Positions 20,390 through 20,511 of a DNA stretch of 20,511 nt are shown here, one piece after another. The position numbers and the translations under genes were made by a program. The notes under the pieces were generated by a model. That model did no database searches. It was not told the DNA's origin and saw only the letters and a list, made by a program, of their open reading frames with translations. Origin of the DNA: a virus; the IMG/VR virus record IMGVR_UViG_3300022602_000495, positions 489-20,999 of that record; one strand, given 5' to 3'. The number at the start of each line of letters is the position of its first letter. Positions within the stretch are counted from its first letter, which is position 1.

Positions 20390-20511
20390 TTATTGAGCTG
20401 GTGTATTGTCGGGTGCTGGCGTGTTGCCCTGTGCAGTGCTATCACTGGCAGTAGCTGGGCTTGGAGTGCCATTGCCTGAATCCTGTGGCTGGCCTGCTGC
20501 TGGGGTTGTAG
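20390..20511 (-). CDS. C-terminal end of an unidentified late gene (window edge)
   Basis: An open frame runs in from the right edge for 39 codons and stops at 20392-20390 (TAA). The visible part is a low-complexity Pro/Ala/Thr/Ser/Gln tail, for example TTPAAGQPQDSGNGTPSP and ending DNTPAQ. Such tails occur on several phage structural proteins, and the portal also ends in a similar flexible polar tail. Identity cannot be judged. A terminase large subunit often precedes the portal gene, but this tail is not diagnostic. Confidence 0.65.
   Translation of the reverse strand, partial: TTPAAGQPQDSGNGTPSPATASDSTAQGNTPAPDNTPAQ

Overview
This window is part of a temperate tailed-phage genome, probably infecting a member of the Bacteroidota. 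That host call is an inference. It rests on the absence of purine-rich Shine-Dalgarno sites, the A-rich leaders, the style of the fiber protein, a small six-cysteine protein ending in Cys-x4-Trp, and signal peptides of the 'A-x-A-Q' / 'SSQ' kind. Base composition is AT-rich and the standard code fits throughout. Coding density is very high and no interval over 300 bases lacks a gene. I saw no tRNA, rRNA, IS element or CRISPR array.

Layout. (1) Positions 1-9048, minus strand, form one long early operon. Read in the direction of transcription it carries a small DNA-binding protein (Cro-position), several small unknown genes, a DUF1351-like coiled-coil protein, an SSB-like protein with an acidic Phe-terminated tail, a NinB-like protein, an HTH protein, a SNF2-family helicase, a replication initiator with iterons inside its gene, an unknown replication-module protein, a VRR-NUC nuclease and a small coiled-coil protein. 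A gene cut by the window edge follows; its N terminus resembles the Acb2/Tad1 cyclic-nucleotide-sponge family. (2) Positions 9049-9181 are the divergent switch, with an 18-bp perfect palindrome. (3) Positions 9182-11858, plus strand, hold an S24/LexA-like repressor, a signal-peptide beta-barrel-like protein, a 225-bp gap with paired GTCAATCA repeats (probable integrase arm sites or attP region), and a tyrosine integrase. (4) Positions 11859-11912 are a convergent terminator region. (5) Positions 11913-20511, minus strand, are the late operon. In transcription order it holds the end of an unidentified gene, a portal protein, a head-tail-connector-position protein, a Cys-rich protein, a large fiber-like protein with a signal peptide, three small exported or membrane proteins, and then a lysis block of three or four small membrane proteins ending in a GH19 endolysin.

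How the parts work together. The repressor and the Cro-position protein would choose between lysogeny (plus-strand repressor, barrel and integrase) and lytic growth (early replication and recombination operon, then late structural and lysis genes). Integrase lies internally between lysis and immunity genes, and the candidate attP is uninterrupted, so the sequence looks like the unintegrated phage order rather than an integrated prophage.

Most worth checking: a segment of about 2.7 kb (14232 to about 16950) whose word composition differs sharply from its surroundings and which encodes the distal part of the signal-peptide fiber plus three exported proteins; the edge gene resembling an anti-CBASS/anti-Thoeris sponge; an origin-like set of 33-bp repeats and dyads inside the initiator gene; a recurring ACAACC leader motif upstream of early genes; and the barrel gene coupled to the repressor.
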